DNA of 64,000 nt from Paraherbaspirillum soli (GCF_042654985.1 NZ_JBHSMT010000021.1:1-64000), one strand, 5' to 3'; positions 1 through 9,596 are shown, numbered from the stretch's first letter. The notes: generated by a model from the letters alone, not told the origin. Made by a program: numbers and translations.

Positions 1-267
1 CACTTATCGACTGTTAATTGTTAAAGAACCTGGTCCGCTGTCGCGCCGACTTGCGTCGTTCGCGTCACCAACAAAGCGTTTTGTTTGTCAGCAGCAGAGA
101 AATGAGATTATGTGGCGCTTCCAGTTTTTCGTCAACTACTTTTTGTTACTCTTCCGAAAAACTTCTTTACTCAACCACCGTTTCTTCACCTGCTTCCCAT
201 CTCGAATTGAGCGCTCAAAACAGCCTTCGCTGCCTCTTTATTTCGCGTCGTTCTCAACGGGAGGCGA
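1..267 (-). other. rRNA operon leader (upstream of 16S rRNA), cut by window edge
   Basis: Read on the minus strand this is the transcribed leader of an rRNA operon whose 16S gene would lie left of base 1. The boxA antitermination element GTTCTTTAAC is at 20-29 and is followed by AATTAACAG and GATAAGTG, an arrangement very like the leader that precedes 16S rRNA in beta- and gammaproteobacteria. A strong promoter lies just upstream at 268-297. A 16S-23S spacer can contain the same boxA block, but the promoter makes the operon leader the better reading. The long plus-strand reading frame here is spurious. Confidence 0.75.
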
Positions 268-297
268 ACTATAGCAAACCTTTTTCAACACTGGCAA
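268..297 (-). promoter_or_regulatory. rRNA-type sigma-70 promoter
   Basis: Minus strand: -35 TTGCCA at 292-297, 18-bp spacer, -10 TATAGT at 268-273. A G+C-rich discriminator (TCGCCTCCCG) follows the -10, as in stringently controlled rrn promoters, and an A/T-rich tract upstream at about 298-320 could be an UP element. Confidence 0.65.
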
Positions 298-456
298 GCA
301 ATTTTGAAAAGAATTTTTATTGCCGTCATTTTGACTATGGCGCATGCAGAATTCGCTCGGCCTTTCAATCGACATATCACTACTAAGCTAGAGGGCGATC
401 ACCCAGCAAATCTTCAACTCAGTGGTGATCAGGTAGAGATATGCCTCGCTACTCTT

Positions 457-1161
457 CTACACCTCAGCCACATTCAAAACAGCCCAGCGGGCGGCACTCA
501 CGCCTTTTTCCAAACTAACTCGGCTGACTATCTGTTCCAGCTGTAGATGATTACTGGGTGAGGTGATCAGATCCGCCCGCACTTCGAGCTGTGTTCCTAA
601 TGGCAAATCTTCGCTATGAAGCGATTGCACCACTAGATGCGGCATGCCATTGAGCATATGCAGCATCAACGTGCGAACCTGTACCTCGTCGTCCGGCCGA
701 CAGACAATTGATAGTCGATAGACCTGCTCCACTTCAGTAGCTTTATGCAGGTCCTGCTGATTGATCATATGTGAGACGCCGCGCAGCAACACGTTTGCGC
801 CAAGAATCGCCGTCGCACCGATGGCGGCTTCTAGCGCGTGCCCAAGACCGCACAACACACCAACTGCGGCCGAACACCACAGCGTCGCTGCCGTATTGAG
901 TCCCCGCACGTTAATCCCTTCGCGCATGATGACACCAGCCCCAAGGAAACCGATGCCGGACACAACGTAAGACGCAATCCGAGTCGCACCTTGCGGGTCT
1001 GATTCGAATGCCGACACCATGACGAACAGCGAAGAGCCAATCGCCACTAAAGCATTAGTGCGCAAGCCCGCCATACGCTGTCGCATTTGTCGTTCAGCTC
1101 CGATCAATGAGCCAAGCGTCAGTGCCAGCAATATTCGCAACGTAAAAATTTGCCAATCCAT
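457..1161 (-). CDS. MgtC/SapB-family inner-membrane protein
   Basis: About 234 residues. The N-terminal half holds several hydrophobic segments and the MgtC-family signature around ERQMRQRMAGLRTNALVAIG followed by GIGFLGAGVIM and GLNTAATLW. The C-terminal third is soluble and ACT-like in style, as in longer MgtC proteins. The family is linked to magnesium limitation and virulence, but the biochemical role is unsettled. The ATG at 1161 (MDWQIF) with AAAGG upstream is preferred to a TTG two codons earlier. It stands alone between the rRNA promoter and a 320-bp gap. Confidence 0.85.
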   Translation of the reverse strand: MDWQIFTLRILLALTLGSLIGAERQMRQRMAGLRTNALVAIGSSLFVMVSAFESDPQGATRIASYVVSGIGFLGAGVIMREGINVRGLNTAATLWCSAAVGVLCGLGHALEAAIGATAILGANVLLRGVSHMINQQDLHKATEVEQVYRLSIVCRPDDEVQVRTLMLHMLNGMPHLVVQSLHSEDLPLGTQLEVRADLITSPSNHLQLEQIVSRVSLEKGVSAARWAVLNVAEV

Positions 1162-1482
1162 CGTCAACTACCTTTCAAGCGCACGCACACCATTTTCCAA
1201 TCCTGGATCAATGGCTGGCGGAACAAAAATAAAACGGAAGGGGTGTATGCGGCGGTGACTTGCTATCACCGAGATACTACAGCGCGTCAATGCGCAAACT
1301 GTAGCGGAGGAAGGTCTACTAAGTTATGCGCATGGCGGCGAGCTGAATGCCCATCCACGGGTACTGGTACAACTGTCCAAAATCGGTTCTCCAGGAAATA
1401 GTGTTACAGGATTCTATTGAGGCGGTCCTGGCATGTCAAACATGCGTCGCCGGCGTCATCGACTCACCTGCAGACGATGCGG
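1162..1482. other. Intergenic stretch, nothing recognised
   Basis: 320 bases between the MgtC-like gene and tcdA. I see no convincing gene, RNA or strong hairpin here; short frames overlap one another and lack ribosome binding sites. Confidence 0.5.
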
Positions 1483-2322
1483 CTAGTTCGCAGCCAACTT
1501 GCGCAACACGTGGCCCGCCGCAACCAGTCCGAAGGTCGCCGTTACCACTACAGCCGAGCCGTAACCGGCGCAATTCAGCCCGGTGACGCCAGGTGCAGCT
1601 TCAGCATCGACGGCGCAGACTTCCTCATTCACAGGCACCCGCAAAGGTTCAGTCGAAAATACCGCATCAATGCCGAAACGACTCTTGTCGCCGCGCGGGA
1701 AACGATGTTGCGAACGTAAACACTTACGCACTTTCGCCAACAACGGCTCTTGCTCGGTCCGGGCAAGGTCGCGGATTTCGATGCGGGTTGGATCGACCTG
1801 CCCGCCGGCGCCGCCAATAGTGATCAGGCGAACGCCTTTTTCACGACAATATGCAATCAGTGCGGTCTTGGCACGAACATTGTCGATGGCGTCGATTACA
1901 TAGTCATAACGGTCGTTACCGATCATTTCCTCGATATTATCGGCGTTGATAAAATCCTCCACCTCGGTCACGCGGCAGTAAGGATTGATCTGTGCGATAC
2001 GCTCCGCCAATGCGGTCACTTTGGCCTGACCGAGGGTATCCGTCAGTGCATGGATTTGACGGTTGACATTGGACTCAGCCAAATTATCGAGATCAATCAT
2101 CGTCAGATTGCCGATGGCACTACGCGCCAGTGCTTCGACGGCCCACGAGCCAACACCGCCGACACCGATCACGCACACATGCGCTTGCCGAAAACGCGCC
2201 AGCGCCGGCGCGCCATATAAGCGCGCGATACCGCCGAAACGACGGTCAAAATCTATATCGTCCAGATTGATATCAAGAGGAACGGAACTCGCAGGTGCGC
2301 AGGATACAGCGGATGAAGGCAT
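1483..2322 (-). CDS. tcdA: tRNA threonylcarbamoyladenosine dehydratase (TcdA/CsdL)
   Basis: 279 residues, a ThiF/MoeB/HesA-fold E1-like enzyme. Family role: ATP-dependent cyclisation of t6A37 to ct6A in tRNAs that read ANN codons. The sequence shows DIDFDRRFGG near residue 23, the nucleotide-binding loop VIGVGGVGSW (51-60), the conserved aspartates of MIDLDN, and the C-terminal CAGYGS segment typical of TcdA rather than MoeB. There are no CxxC zinc pairs as in ThiF. The Sua5-type enzyme that supplies the t6A precursor is encoded at 6842-7870. Confidence 0.88.
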   Translation of the reverse strand: MPSSAVSCAPASSVPLDINLDDIDFDRRFGGIARLYGAPALARFRQAHVCVIGVGGVGSWAVEALARSAIGNLTMIDLDNLAESNVNRQIHALTDTLGQAKVTALAERIAQINPYCRVTEVEDFINADNIEEMIGNDRYDYVIDAIDNVRAKTALIAYCREKGVRLITIGGAGGQVDPTRIEIRDLARTEQEPLLAKVRKCLRSQHRFPRGDKSRFGIDAVFSTEPLRVPVNEEVCAVDAEAAPGVTGLNCAGYGSAVVVTATFGLVAAGHVLRKLAAN

Positions 2323-2576
2323 GTTTTAACGGGAAAGTAAAAATGGCAGAACGATAAGTTCGACAAGAAAACCGTAGGCAGTAGCAGCTCGGTCGAACTC
2401 GATTATCGATATTGGCGCTATTTTACCGGCTCCTCATGACGGATTTATTTTGTAGTGCTTTAATAGAGCTTGTGCAACATTCCAGAACATTATCAGATGA
2501 GCATCATCGCCAAGCGTGCCTGATATTTGCGACCAGCGGATTACTCGACAAACCCACCGTCACACCTCTAAACATC

Positions 2577-3125
2577 ATGCTCAATTCATTAATCGATACG
2601 GCGCCAGATTTCGACCAGCCGATCGCCGTGCTTAAACATTGTCACGAACGGATTCGCAAGCAACTGACGACGCTGCAAAAGTTACTTAACCATTTGCAGC
2701 AACACGGTGTTGATGCCGGGGCCCGGCAAGCAGCCGCGAGCATCATGCGATATTTCAACCAGGCCGCACCTCATCATCACGCCGACGAAGAAGTCGATTT
2801 ATTGCCGATGTTGGTCGCAACCGCACAAGATGACGATGCCCGCCTGCTAGACCAGTTGATGCCGGAAATTCTGAGCGAACATGCGCAGATGGATAAACTC
2901 TGGCAAACCCTTAACAAGCAATTGGTGCAGATTGCCGGCGGCGAAATAACTGACAAGACAGCGGCACTATCAGCCCAGGACGTCAACCAGTTTTCCAGCA
3001 TGTACTCGGCCCATATGGAAAAAGAAGAAGCGTGGATTGCGCCGATGGCAAAACGGATTTTCAGCGAGGAACAAATGAAACAACTAGGAGCGGCGATGCA
3101 GCAGCGCCGGGGTATTCAAGTATGA
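2577..3125 (+). CDS. Hemerythrin HHE-domain protein
   Basis: About 182 residues from the ATG at 2577 (MLNSLIDTAP). The frame stays open back to 2412, but the extra 55 residues do not look like the family, so I take the internal start although no clear ribosome site precedes it. A four-helix HHE cation-binding fold is indicated by the spaced metal ligands KHCHERI, HHHADEEVDLLP, LSEHAQMDKLW and MYSAHMEKEE, with the order H, H/E, H, HxxxE needed for a di-iron centre. Such proteins bind oxygen or NO, or repair iron clusters; the actual role is unknown. Its stop overlaps the pdxH start (ATGA), suggesting translational coupling. Confidence 0.8.
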   Translation: MLNSLIDTAPDFDQPIAVLKHCHERIRKQLTTLQKLLNHLQQHGVDAGARQAAASIMRYFNQAAPHHHADEEVDLLPMLVATAQDDDARLLDQLMPEILSEHAQMDKLWQTLNKQLVQIAGGEITDKTAALSAQDVNQFSSMYSAHMEKEEAWIAPMAKRIFSEEQMKQLGAAMQQRRGIQV

Positions 3126-3775
3126 ACGAACAAAACAGCAAGTCCTTAGCCGACCGCAGAATCGACTACAGCCAGGCCAGCCTGTCGGAAGCAGACACTG
3201 CCGCCGATCCGATGACGCAATTCAAAAGATGGTTTGATGATGCCATCAATGCCGAAGTCCCTGAGGCCAATGCCATGAGCCTGGCGACCGTCAGTAAAGA
3301 TGGGCGGCCATCGTCGCGGATCGTCTTGATCAAGCACTTCGATCAGAATGGCTTCACCTGGTTCACCAACTATGCGAGCCGCAAAGGACATGAGCTATCG
3401 GAGAATCCGTACGGCGCGCTGCTATTTCACTGGATCGAACTGGAACGTCAGGTACGGATCGAAGGCCGCGTCGAACGCGTCTCCGATGCTGAAAGCGATG
3501 CTTATTTTCAGAGCCGCCCACTGCGCAGTCGCCTCAGTGCGGTTGCATCGTCGCAAAGCCAGCCGATCACGACCCGCGATGCGCTTGAAGCCCGGTACGC
3601 ACAAGCAGAGCAGCAGTTTGGCGATCATCCGCCGCGGCCAGAGAATTGGGGCGGCTACAGACTTTTTCCGGATACGGTAGAATTTTGGCAGGGTCGCAGG
3701 TCGAGGTTACATGACCGTATTTTGTACACTCTTGATGCAGATGGTCACTGGCTGCGACAACGCCTTCAGCCATAA
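3122..3775 (+). CDS. pdxH: Pyridoxamine/pyridoxine 5'-phosphate oxidase
   Basis: 217 residues. FMN enzyme that oxidises PNP or PMP to pyridoxal 5'-phosphate, the last step of vitamin B6 synthesis and salvage. Conserved family segments are visible: AMSLATVSKDGRPSSRIVLI, FTWFTNYASRKGHEL, RQVRIEGRVERV, SRPLRSRLSAVAS, and the C-terminal PxxWGGYRLFP and EFWQGRRSRLHDR that bind PLP and FMN. The start at 3122 overlaps the hemerythrin stop by four bases and fits the usual length. IlvE at 14756 depends on its product. Confidence 0.95.
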   Translation: MNEQNSKSLADRRIDYSQASLSEADTAADPMTQFKRWFDDAINAEVPEANAMSLATVSKDGRPSSRIVLIKHFDQNGFTWFTNYASRKGHELSENPYGALLFHWIELERQVRIEGRVERVSDAESDAYFQSRPLRSRLSAVASSQSQPITTRDALEARYAQAEQQFGDHPPRPENWGGYRLFPDTVEFWQGRRSRLHDRILYTLDADGHWLRQRLQP

Positions 3776-3844
3776 ATCCCACTGCATAGTCCGCGGTCGC
3801 TGACGACCGCTCGGTACAAGTATGAATTCGCCGGAGGAGAAATC

Positions 3845-5056
3845 GTGTTCTGGGAAAAGAAGCTTGAAAACTGGGTCAATAACATTCGCCATCGGGCTGC
3901 GCTGCCATTGCGGCTTGAATTATGGAACGGCCAACAATTTGACTTCGGCAGCAATACCGCACCTCAGGTGACTGTCCGCGTGCCGCATGTATCAGCCCTC
4001 ACTTACCTGCTGACGCCTTCGCTTTCGAATCTCGGCGAAGCCTACGTCGAGGGAAAGATCGAGGTCGAAGGCAAAGTAAAGGAAGTCATCGCTGTCGCCA
4101 ATGCCTTGGCTGCCAACTCGCTTAAGCCGCATGGGAAATTTTCCCGCATTAGTCGCACTTCCCGGCACAACAAGGCCAAGGACGCGGAAGCAATCCGCTA
4201 TCACTACGATGTCTCGAATGATTTCTACAAACTTTGGCTGGACCAGAACATGGTCTATTCATGTGCCTATTTTGAAAATGGCGATGAAGATCTCGACACA
4301 GCGCAGCTGAAAAAAATCGATCACATCTTAAAAAAAATCCAGGTTCAACCAGGCCACACCCTGCTCGATATAGGCTGTGGCTGGGGTGCGCTGGTATTGC
4401 GTGCAGCACAGAAATTCGGTGCCAAATGTGTCGGCGTCACGCTCTCCGAAAATCAATATGCGCTGGCCAAAGAACGCGTCGCCCAAGCCGGCCTCAGCGA
4501 CCAAATCGAGATTCGCCTGCAAGACTATCGCGATGTTACGGGTACCTTTGATCGCATCACCAGCGTCGGCATGTTCGAGCATGTCGGGCTGAACAATCTG
4601 CCCCTGTACTTCTCGCACATCCGCTCCTTGTTAGCCGACGATGGAGTAGCCATGAATCATGGCATCACCTCGACCGATATCGACAACGGCGAATCGCCTT
4701 ACGGCGGCGGTGAATTTATTGACAAGTATGTATTTCCACACGGTGAATTGCCGCACATCGGCCTGGTGTTAAAAACCATGCAGGAAGGCGGCCTGGAAGT
4801 ACTGGATTTGGAAAATCTACGCCGCCACTACGCCAGGACTTGCGGTATTTGGGCGGACAACCTGGAAGCACGGGCAGATGAAGTCAGGAAAACTGTCGAT
4901 GATCGACGCTTCCGCATCTGGCGTCTTTATCTGGCCGGTAGTTCATACGGCTTTGAGCGCGACTGGATTTCGCTGTATCAAGTCATTTGCCGCAAAGCCG
5001 GGCGTAGCGCGACGACGTTGCCCTGGTCTCGCCGCTATATATACGATCAAACCTGA
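3845..5056 (+). CDS. cfa: Cyclopropane-fatty-acyl-phospholipid synthase
   Basis: 403 residues, GTG start preceded by an excellent site GGAGGAGA at 3833-3840. The enzyme transfers a methylene from S-adenosylmethionine to cis double bonds of membrane phospholipid acyl chains, usually on entry to stationary phase or acid stress. The SAM-binding motif LLDIGCGWGALVLRAA lies near residue 175, preceded by the family block AIRYHYDVSNDFYKLWLD and followed by GMFEHVG and the C-terminal HYARTCGIWADNLE. Length matches the family. Confidence 0.95.
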   Translation: MFWEKKLENWVNNIRHRAALPLRLELWNGQQFDFGSNTAPQVTVRVPHVSALTYLLTPSLSNLGEAYVEGKIEVEGKVKEVIAVANALAANSLKPHGKFSRISRTSRHNKAKDAEAIRYHYDVSNDFYKLWLDQNMVYSCAYFENGDEDLDTAQLKKIDHILKKIQVQPGHTLLDIGCGWGALVLRAAQKFGAKCVGVTLSENQYALAKERVAQAGLSDQIEIRLQDYRDVTGTFDRITSVGMFEHVGLNNLPLYFSHIRSLLADDGVAMNHGITSTDIDNGESPYGGGEFIDKYVFPHGELPHIGLVLKTMQEGGLEVLDLENLRRHYARTCGIWADNLEARADEVRKTVDDRRFRIWRLYLAGSSYGFERDWISLYQVICRKAGRSATTLPWSRRYIYDQT

Positions 5057-5124
5057 CTACGATGGCCGCTGATCACTGATTTGAAACTTGTTCGAAAACA
5101 GTAATCAGCGGACGTCCGCGATTG

Positions 5125-5655
5125 TCAGGCTTTGACCTTATCGATAAACATTTTCCGCAATTTCGCCACTTTCGGCGCCACCACAAATGCGCAATAGCCT
5201 TGCAGCGGATGCTGGCGGAAGTAGTTCTGGTGATAATCCTCGGCTTTGTAATAAGTTTCGGCCGGCTTCAACTCAGTCACAATTGGCGCGTCCCATACAT
5301 TGGCCATTTCCGCAATGACGTGAGCAGCGACCTGTTTCTGTTGTGGTGATTGGTAAAAAATCGCTGACCGGTATTGCGTACCGACGTCATTCCCCTGGCG
5401 ATTCAATGTGGTCGGATCGTGAATCGTGAAAAAAATCTCCAACAGCTCACGAAAACTAATTTGATCGGGATCGAATGTTACAGCCACCACTTCGGCGTGA
5501 CCGGTAGTTCCTTCGCATACCTGCTCATAAGTGGGATTGACGACCTGCCCACCGGTATAACCGGACTCCACATGCTGCACCCCTTTGATTTCCTGATAGA
5601 TCGCTTCCAGACACCAGAAGCAACCGCCTCCTAATACTGCAACTTCGTTCGTCAT
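5125..5655 (-). CDS. msrA: Peptide methionine-S-sulfoxide reductase MsrA
   Basis: 176 residues. Reduces the S-epimer of methionine sulfoxide in proteins. The catalytic GCFWC motif is at residues 11-15, followed by GYTGG and the GHAEVVAVTFDP and YRSAIFY blocks of the family. There is no fused MsrB domain. A GGAGGAT-like site lies just upstream of the ATG. Encoded on the opposite strand to cfa and convergent with it. Confidence 0.95.
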   Translation of the reverse strand: MTNEVAVLGGGCFWCLEAIYQEIKGVQHVESGYTGGQVVNPTYEQVCEGTTGHAEVVAVTFDPDQISFRELLEIFFTIHDPTTLNRQGNDVGTQYRSAIFYQSPQQKQVAAHVIAEMANVWDAPIVTELKPAETYYKAEDYHQNYFRQHPLQGYCAFVVAPKVAKLRKMFIDKVKA

Positions 5656-5784
5656 TGTCGTATCCTCCGGTTTATCTTGTCGTTACGATTGAACTGTAAC
5701 GCAATCCATCAACGCTTGTCGACGCAGTTTCCAATTGCTGCACGCTCAGATAAACCCCCGTCTGCGGCACCAGCAAAGGGCAAT

Positions 5785-5812
5785 AAAAAAGCCCCGATTA
5801 ATAAATCGGGGC
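5785..5812 (-). terminator. Rho-independent terminator of the OmpW gene
   Basis: Arms GCCCCGATT (5791-5799) and AATCGGGGC (5804-5812) with a four-base loop; read on the minus strand the hairpin is followed by six T residues. It sits 29 bases beyond the OmpW stop. Confidence 0.85.
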
Positions 5813-5840
5813 TTTGTAAATCAGGCTCTGCGACAGCGAC

Positions 5841-6569
5841 TTAGAAGCGATAACCGACCGACAGGAAGGTGACAACCGGATTCAAAGTCAGCTTGGTAGT
5901 GCTGTGGACCGGACCGACCGGTGTTTGAGTGGTCAGGTCAGCCTTGGTCTTCAAAGGCACATAGGACAATGAGAAATTGGCGGACCAATTTTTGTCGAAG
6001 TTATAGACCACACCCACATTCGCTATCGGCGCCCAAGAGCTGCTCAGGTCTGCGCTGGTCTTAAGCCCTCTGGAAGTGCCGCGACTGATAATGCCGCTCA
6101 ACGACTGTTGGAAGCTGTCATTCAGTTTGATATCGGAGTACCAGACATAGGTAACACCGGCACCCAGATATGGGCGGAACTGACTGGTAGGCTCGCCAAA
6201 GTAATACTTCGCGACCACGGCTGGGCTCCATTGCTTAGCCGTACCGATCTGACCGACTCCGCTCAGGGTGCCTTCGCCGTTCAGTTTGAATTTTGGTGGA
6301 AGACCCAAATCTGTCGACAGCGCGATATTGTCGGTAAAGAAGTGAGTGAGTTGGACGCCCAACGTATCGGTATCCTTAACGCCGGCACCAGAACCAGGAA
6401 CCGGATTACCGTTGATGCGCAATGTTTCGCTGGAATCCTGCAGTTTCAGATGGAACCAGCCGACGTTGACCAGGTTATCGCCAGCCTGTTGCGCCATGAC
6501 AGGGGCTGCAAATGCTGCTAGTACGGACAACGCAGCGAGTTTTGGCAATACGGAAAATTGTTTTTTCAT
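5841..6569 (-). CDS. OmpW-family outer-membrane porin
   Basis: About 242 residues. The start is the ATG at 6569 (MKKQFSVL) because GGAGA lies 8-9 bases upstream; a TTG five codons earlier is less likely. It has a cleavable signal peptide ending AAPVMAQQ. The mature part alternates short beta strands as in the eight-stranded OmpW barrel: DNLVNVGWFHLKLQDSS, PPKFKLNG, YYFGEP, FRPYLGAGVTYVWY, and a C-terminal VGYRF with a terminal phenylalanine, which is the outer-membrane assembly signal. OmpW proteins pass small hydrophobic compounds. Monocistronic, with its own terminator. Confidence 0.9.
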   Translation of the reverse strand: MKKQFSVLPKLAALSVLAAFAAPVMAQQAGDNLVNVGWFHLKLQDSSETLRINGNPVPGSGAGVKDTDTLGVQLTHFFTDNIALSTDLGLPPKFKLNGEGTLSGVGQIGTAKQWSPAVVAKYYFGEPTSQFRPYLGAGVTYVWYSDIKLNDSFQQSLSGIISRGTSRGLKTSADLSSSWAPIANVGVVYNFDKNWSANFSLSYVPLKTKADLTTQTPVGPVHSTTKLTLNPVVTFLSVGYRF

Positions 6570-6841
6570 GTGTGTCTTCTCCAAAGATGGACTTCATTTT
6601 TAGTGCGGGATCTTGGCCTGCTTGAATACAGTACAAACCCATTTTGCGGCGCCTGATGGATCTGGATGGGCCAGATAACGCTCTCTTATTGCTTTACTTT
6701 TGTAGAACTGAAGATATTCGTGATTCCACGAATACCTCCCTCATGTTTGCCGCTTACGAAAAGAACGCGCGTGCTATTCTTTTTTTATACTATGCCAGCT
6801 TTAGCATGGTTTGACTATAGTTGTGGCTTTCTTACAGCAAA

Positions 6842-7870
6842 CTATTTTTGAAAACGTGCAAGGATGGCCGCTGAATCGTGGGCTGCACGCCGCAGGCGGT
6901 CGTTGATTCCCTGCCAGGCCAGATCAGATGGCGGCGCCTCGACCACGATCAAATCGGCAGCCGCATGATCCATATTGCGCAATGCCGCGTACAGATCGTG
7001 TGCATAGGCCTGCGGATCGGCCGCCATCGGGAACTGTGCGCACAACGATGTTGCCGCCAAGGTCGAATAAGCGATCAATGCACAGCGCTGCCCATCCTGC
7101 TGCAGTTGCTGCAAGGTCGCCGCCAGTCGGTCCGAAGCCACCAGCAGCACAGGAGTGCGCGGCGCATAGTGCGATTCGAGCGTGCCGGATGCGCGTGGCG
7201 CTGCCGCATCTGCCGCCTGCACTGCAACGCCCAGCACAGCGCCGATTTGGGCGGCGCTGATATGACCGGGACGCAATAGCACCGGGCCGTGCGTGGCAAG
7301 GCGCGACAAGTCGATAATGGTGGACTCGATGCCGACTTCGCTTTGGCCGCCGTCCAGCACGCAGGCGATCGGACTGTCGGCGTCAGCGCCAAATTCGTCG
7401 CGCACATGTTGGGCGGTGGTCGGGCTGACATGGCCAAACTTGTTGGCCGATGGGCCGGCGATGCCGCCCTTGCCGCCTTTGAAGGCACGCAACAAAGCCT
7501 GCGCTACCGGATGCGACGGACAACGCAGGCCAATCGAGCTCTGACCGCCTGAAACCGCATCCGATATGTGTGCCGCACGCGGCAAAATCAGCGTCAGCGG
7601 TCCCGGCCAGAAGGCATCCATCAGCAGTTGCGCCTGCGGCGGAATCGCTTGTACCCAGTAGCCGATATCCGCTTCCGGCGCGACATGGACAATCACCGGG
7701 TGGTTGGACGGGCGTCCTTTGGCGGCATAAATGCTGGCCACCGCAGCTGGATTTTCGGCATCGGCACCCAGGCCGTACACCGTTTCGGTAGGAAACGCGA
7801 CCAGCTCGCCGGCTTCCAGCTTGCACGCAGCAAACTGGATCGCTTGCAGATCAATAGTCGAGCCGTTCAT
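6842..7870 (-). CDS. L-threonylcarbamoyladenylate synthase (Sua5/TsaC type)
   Basis: 342 residues from the ATG at 7870, which overlaps the purK stop as TAATG. Makes threonylcarbamoyl-AMP from threonine, bicarbonate and ATP for t6A37 of tRNA. The YrdC domain shows AFPTETVYGLGADA near residue 22, the KGRPSNHP substrate loop and LRCPSHPVAQ. A C-terminal Sua5 domain follows (from about residue 215), so this is the long form, not the short TsaC. TcdA at 1483-2322 acts on its product. Last gene of the purC-purE-purK-sua5 run. Confidence 0.9.
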   Translation of the reverse strand: MNGSTIDLQAIQFAACKLEAGELVAFPTETVYGLGADAENPAAVASIYAAKGRPSNHPVIVHVAPEADIGYWVQAIPPQAQLLMDAFWPGPLTLILPRAAHISDAVSGGQSSIGLRCPSHPVAQALLRAFKGGKGGIAGPSANKFGHVSPTTAQHVRDEFGADADSPIACVLDGGQSEVGIESTIIDLSRLATHGPVLLRPGHISAAQIGAVLGVAVQAADAAAPRASGTLESHYAPRTPVLLVASDRLAATLQQLQQDGQRCALIAYSTLAATSLCAQFPMAADPQAYAHDLYAALRNMDHAAADLIVVEAPPSDLAWQGINDRLRRAAHDSAAILARFQK

Positions 7871-9087
7871 TACAGCGAAATACCAAGAATATTGCAGGCG
7901 GCGGCCAGCTGTTGCTGCGCTTGCGCCAGGGTAGTCGCGACAAAGGTGATGTGTCCCATCTTGCGGCCGCGCCGCGCATGCGCTTTGCCGTACAGATGCA
8001 GATAAGCGCCCGGCAGTGCCATGATTTGATCCCAAGCCGGTTCACGCACGTGATCGCCGCTGCCGTCAAACCAGACATCGCCCAGGATATTCAACATCAC
8101 CGCCGGCGAATGCTGGCGCGTATCGCCCAGCGGCATGCGCGCCATCGCCCGCACTTGCTGCGCGAACTGGCTGGTGACGCAGGCGTCGATCGTGTAATGG
8201 CCGCTGTTATGCGGACGCGGCGCCATTTCATTGACCACCAGCGAGCCGTCCTGCAGCACAAAAAATTCAATGCACAACACGCCGACATAACCGAGTTGGC
8301 CGATGATCTCCAGCGCAGCCTGTTGCGCACGCCGGGCGCAATCGTCGGAGACGTTCGGCCCCGGGACGGTGGTAGTAAACAGGATGCCGTCGCGATGCAC
8401 GTTTTCGGCGATCGGATACACCACCGCCGCACCGTCGGTGCCACGAGCCACCAATACCGATACCTCGTACGCCAGCGGCAGCATTTTTTCCAGCACGCAG
8501 GCGACGCCATGCATCTCGGCAAATGCAGCGCGCACCTCATCCAGCGTGCGCACCCGCACCTGGCCCTTGCCGTCGTAACCGAGCCGCACCGTTTTTAAAA
8601 TCCCCGGCAACAATGTCGCTGGAATGCGGTCGATGTCCGCCGCAGACGCAATCACTTGATGCGGCGCCGGATGCACTCCCGAAGCAGCACTGCATTGCGT
8701 AAAGAAACGCTTCTCTTCGATCCGATCCTGCGCAATCGAGACACAGGCCGCCGCAGGGGCGACGAAGGTATGTTCAGCCAACCACGCCAGGCTCTGCGCC
8801 GCGACGTTTTCAAATTCGGTGGTGACCGCGGCGCACAGCTCAGCCATCTCGGTCAATCCGACTTGATCGGTGTAATCCTCCAGGAAATGGCGGTCGGCGA
8901 CCTGTCCCGCCGGGCAATCCTGTTCCGGCTCCAGCACCGCAACCTTGTAGCCCATGGCCTGGGCCGCGTGCGTGAACATGCGGCCCAATTGACCGCCGCC
9001 CATCACGCCCAGCCAGGTGGCGGGCGCAGTGCTTGGGATTAGCGGGGATGCCGGGACCGGCGTCAATGGTTGTTGCTTACTGCTCAT
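7870..9087 (-). CDS. purK: N5-carboxyaminoimidazole ribonucleotide synthase
   Basis: 405 residues. ATP-grasp enzyme that makes N5-CAIR from AIR, bicarbonate and ATP. N-terminal GVMGGGQLGRMFTHAAQAMG, central ATP-grasp segments (LKTVRLGYDGKGQVRV, EKMLPLAYEVSVLVAR), and NEMAPRPHNSGHYTIDAC, a PurK hallmark. About 30 extra residues at the N-terminus before the fold are unremarkable. Starts four bases inside the purE stop (ATGA), which fits translational coupling with purE. Confidence 0.95.
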   Translation of the reverse strand: MSSKQQPLTPVPASPLIPSTAPATWLGVMGGGQLGRMFTHAAQAMGYKVAVLEPEQDCPAGQVADRHFLEDYTDQVGLTEMAELCAAVTTEFENVAAQSLAWLAEHTFVAPAAACVSIAQDRIEEKRFFTQCSAASGVHPAPHQVIASAADIDRIPATLLPGILKTVRLGYDGKGQVRVRTLDEVRAAFAEMHGVACVLEKMLPLAYEVSVLVARGTDGAAVVYPIAENVHRDGILFTTTVPGPNVSDDCARRAQQAALEIIGQLGYVGVLCIEFFVLQDGSLVVNEMAPRPHNSGHYTIDACVTSQFAQQVRAMARMPLGDTRQHSPAVMLNILGDVWFDGSGDHVREPAWDQIMALPGAYLHLYGKAHARRGRKMGHITFVATTLAQAQQQLAAACNILGISL

Positions 9088-9596
9088 ACGGGAGGCAATT
9101 TCATATCAAGTGCAAGTTGCGTCTGCTTGGCACGGAAAGCCAGCAATTTGTTGGCGAGTGCGTCGTCGGTCGTGGCCAGCATCGCTATCGCCGACAATGC
9201 GGCGTTCGCGGCACCGGCCTCGCCGATCGCATAGGTCGCGACCGGAATGCCTTTCGGCATCTGCACGATGGACAGCAATGAATCTTCACCGCGCAAATAT
9301 TTTGACGGCACCGGCACGCCCAACACCGGCACGATGGTTTTGGCGGCGATCATGCCCGGCAAATGGGCCGCGCCGCCGGCGCCGGCGATAATCGCGCGCA
9401 AGCCGCGTGTGCGCGCGCTTTCCGCATAGGCGAACATCTGATCCGGCATGCGATGCGCGGAAATCACCTGCGCTTCATGCGCAACCCCGAACTCCTGCAG
9501 GATCGCGACCGCATGCTGCATCACGTCCCAATCGGAGGACGACCCCATGACGATGCCGACTACTGGTTGATTGACCGCTGCTGCGTTGCTCATCAT
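9084..9596 (-). CDS. purE: N5-carboxyaminoimidazole ribonucleotide mutase
   Basis: 170 residues. Converts N5-CAIR to CAIR, the step after PurK. The class I PurE signature is present: GIVMGSSSDWDVM, then VISAHRMPDQMFAYAESA, the glycine-rich IIAGAGGAAHLPGMIAA, and the QMPKGIPVAT loop. It overlaps purC at TGATG upstream and purK at ATGA downstream, so purC, purE and purK are a tightly packed operon. Confidence 0.95.
   Translation of the reverse strand: MMSNAAAVNQPVVGIVMGSSSDWDVMQHAVAILQEFGVAHEAQVISAHRMPDQMFAYAESARTRGLRAIIAGAGGAAHLPGMIAAKTIVPVLGVPVPSKYLRGEDSLLSIVQMPKGIPVATYAIGEAGAANAALSAIAMLATTDDALANKLLAFRAKQTQLALDMKLPPV

Noticed and set aside
18..386. 122-codon open frame over the rRNA leader
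   Set aside because: It covers boxA and the rRNA promoter on the opposite strand, and the protein is low in family-like features.
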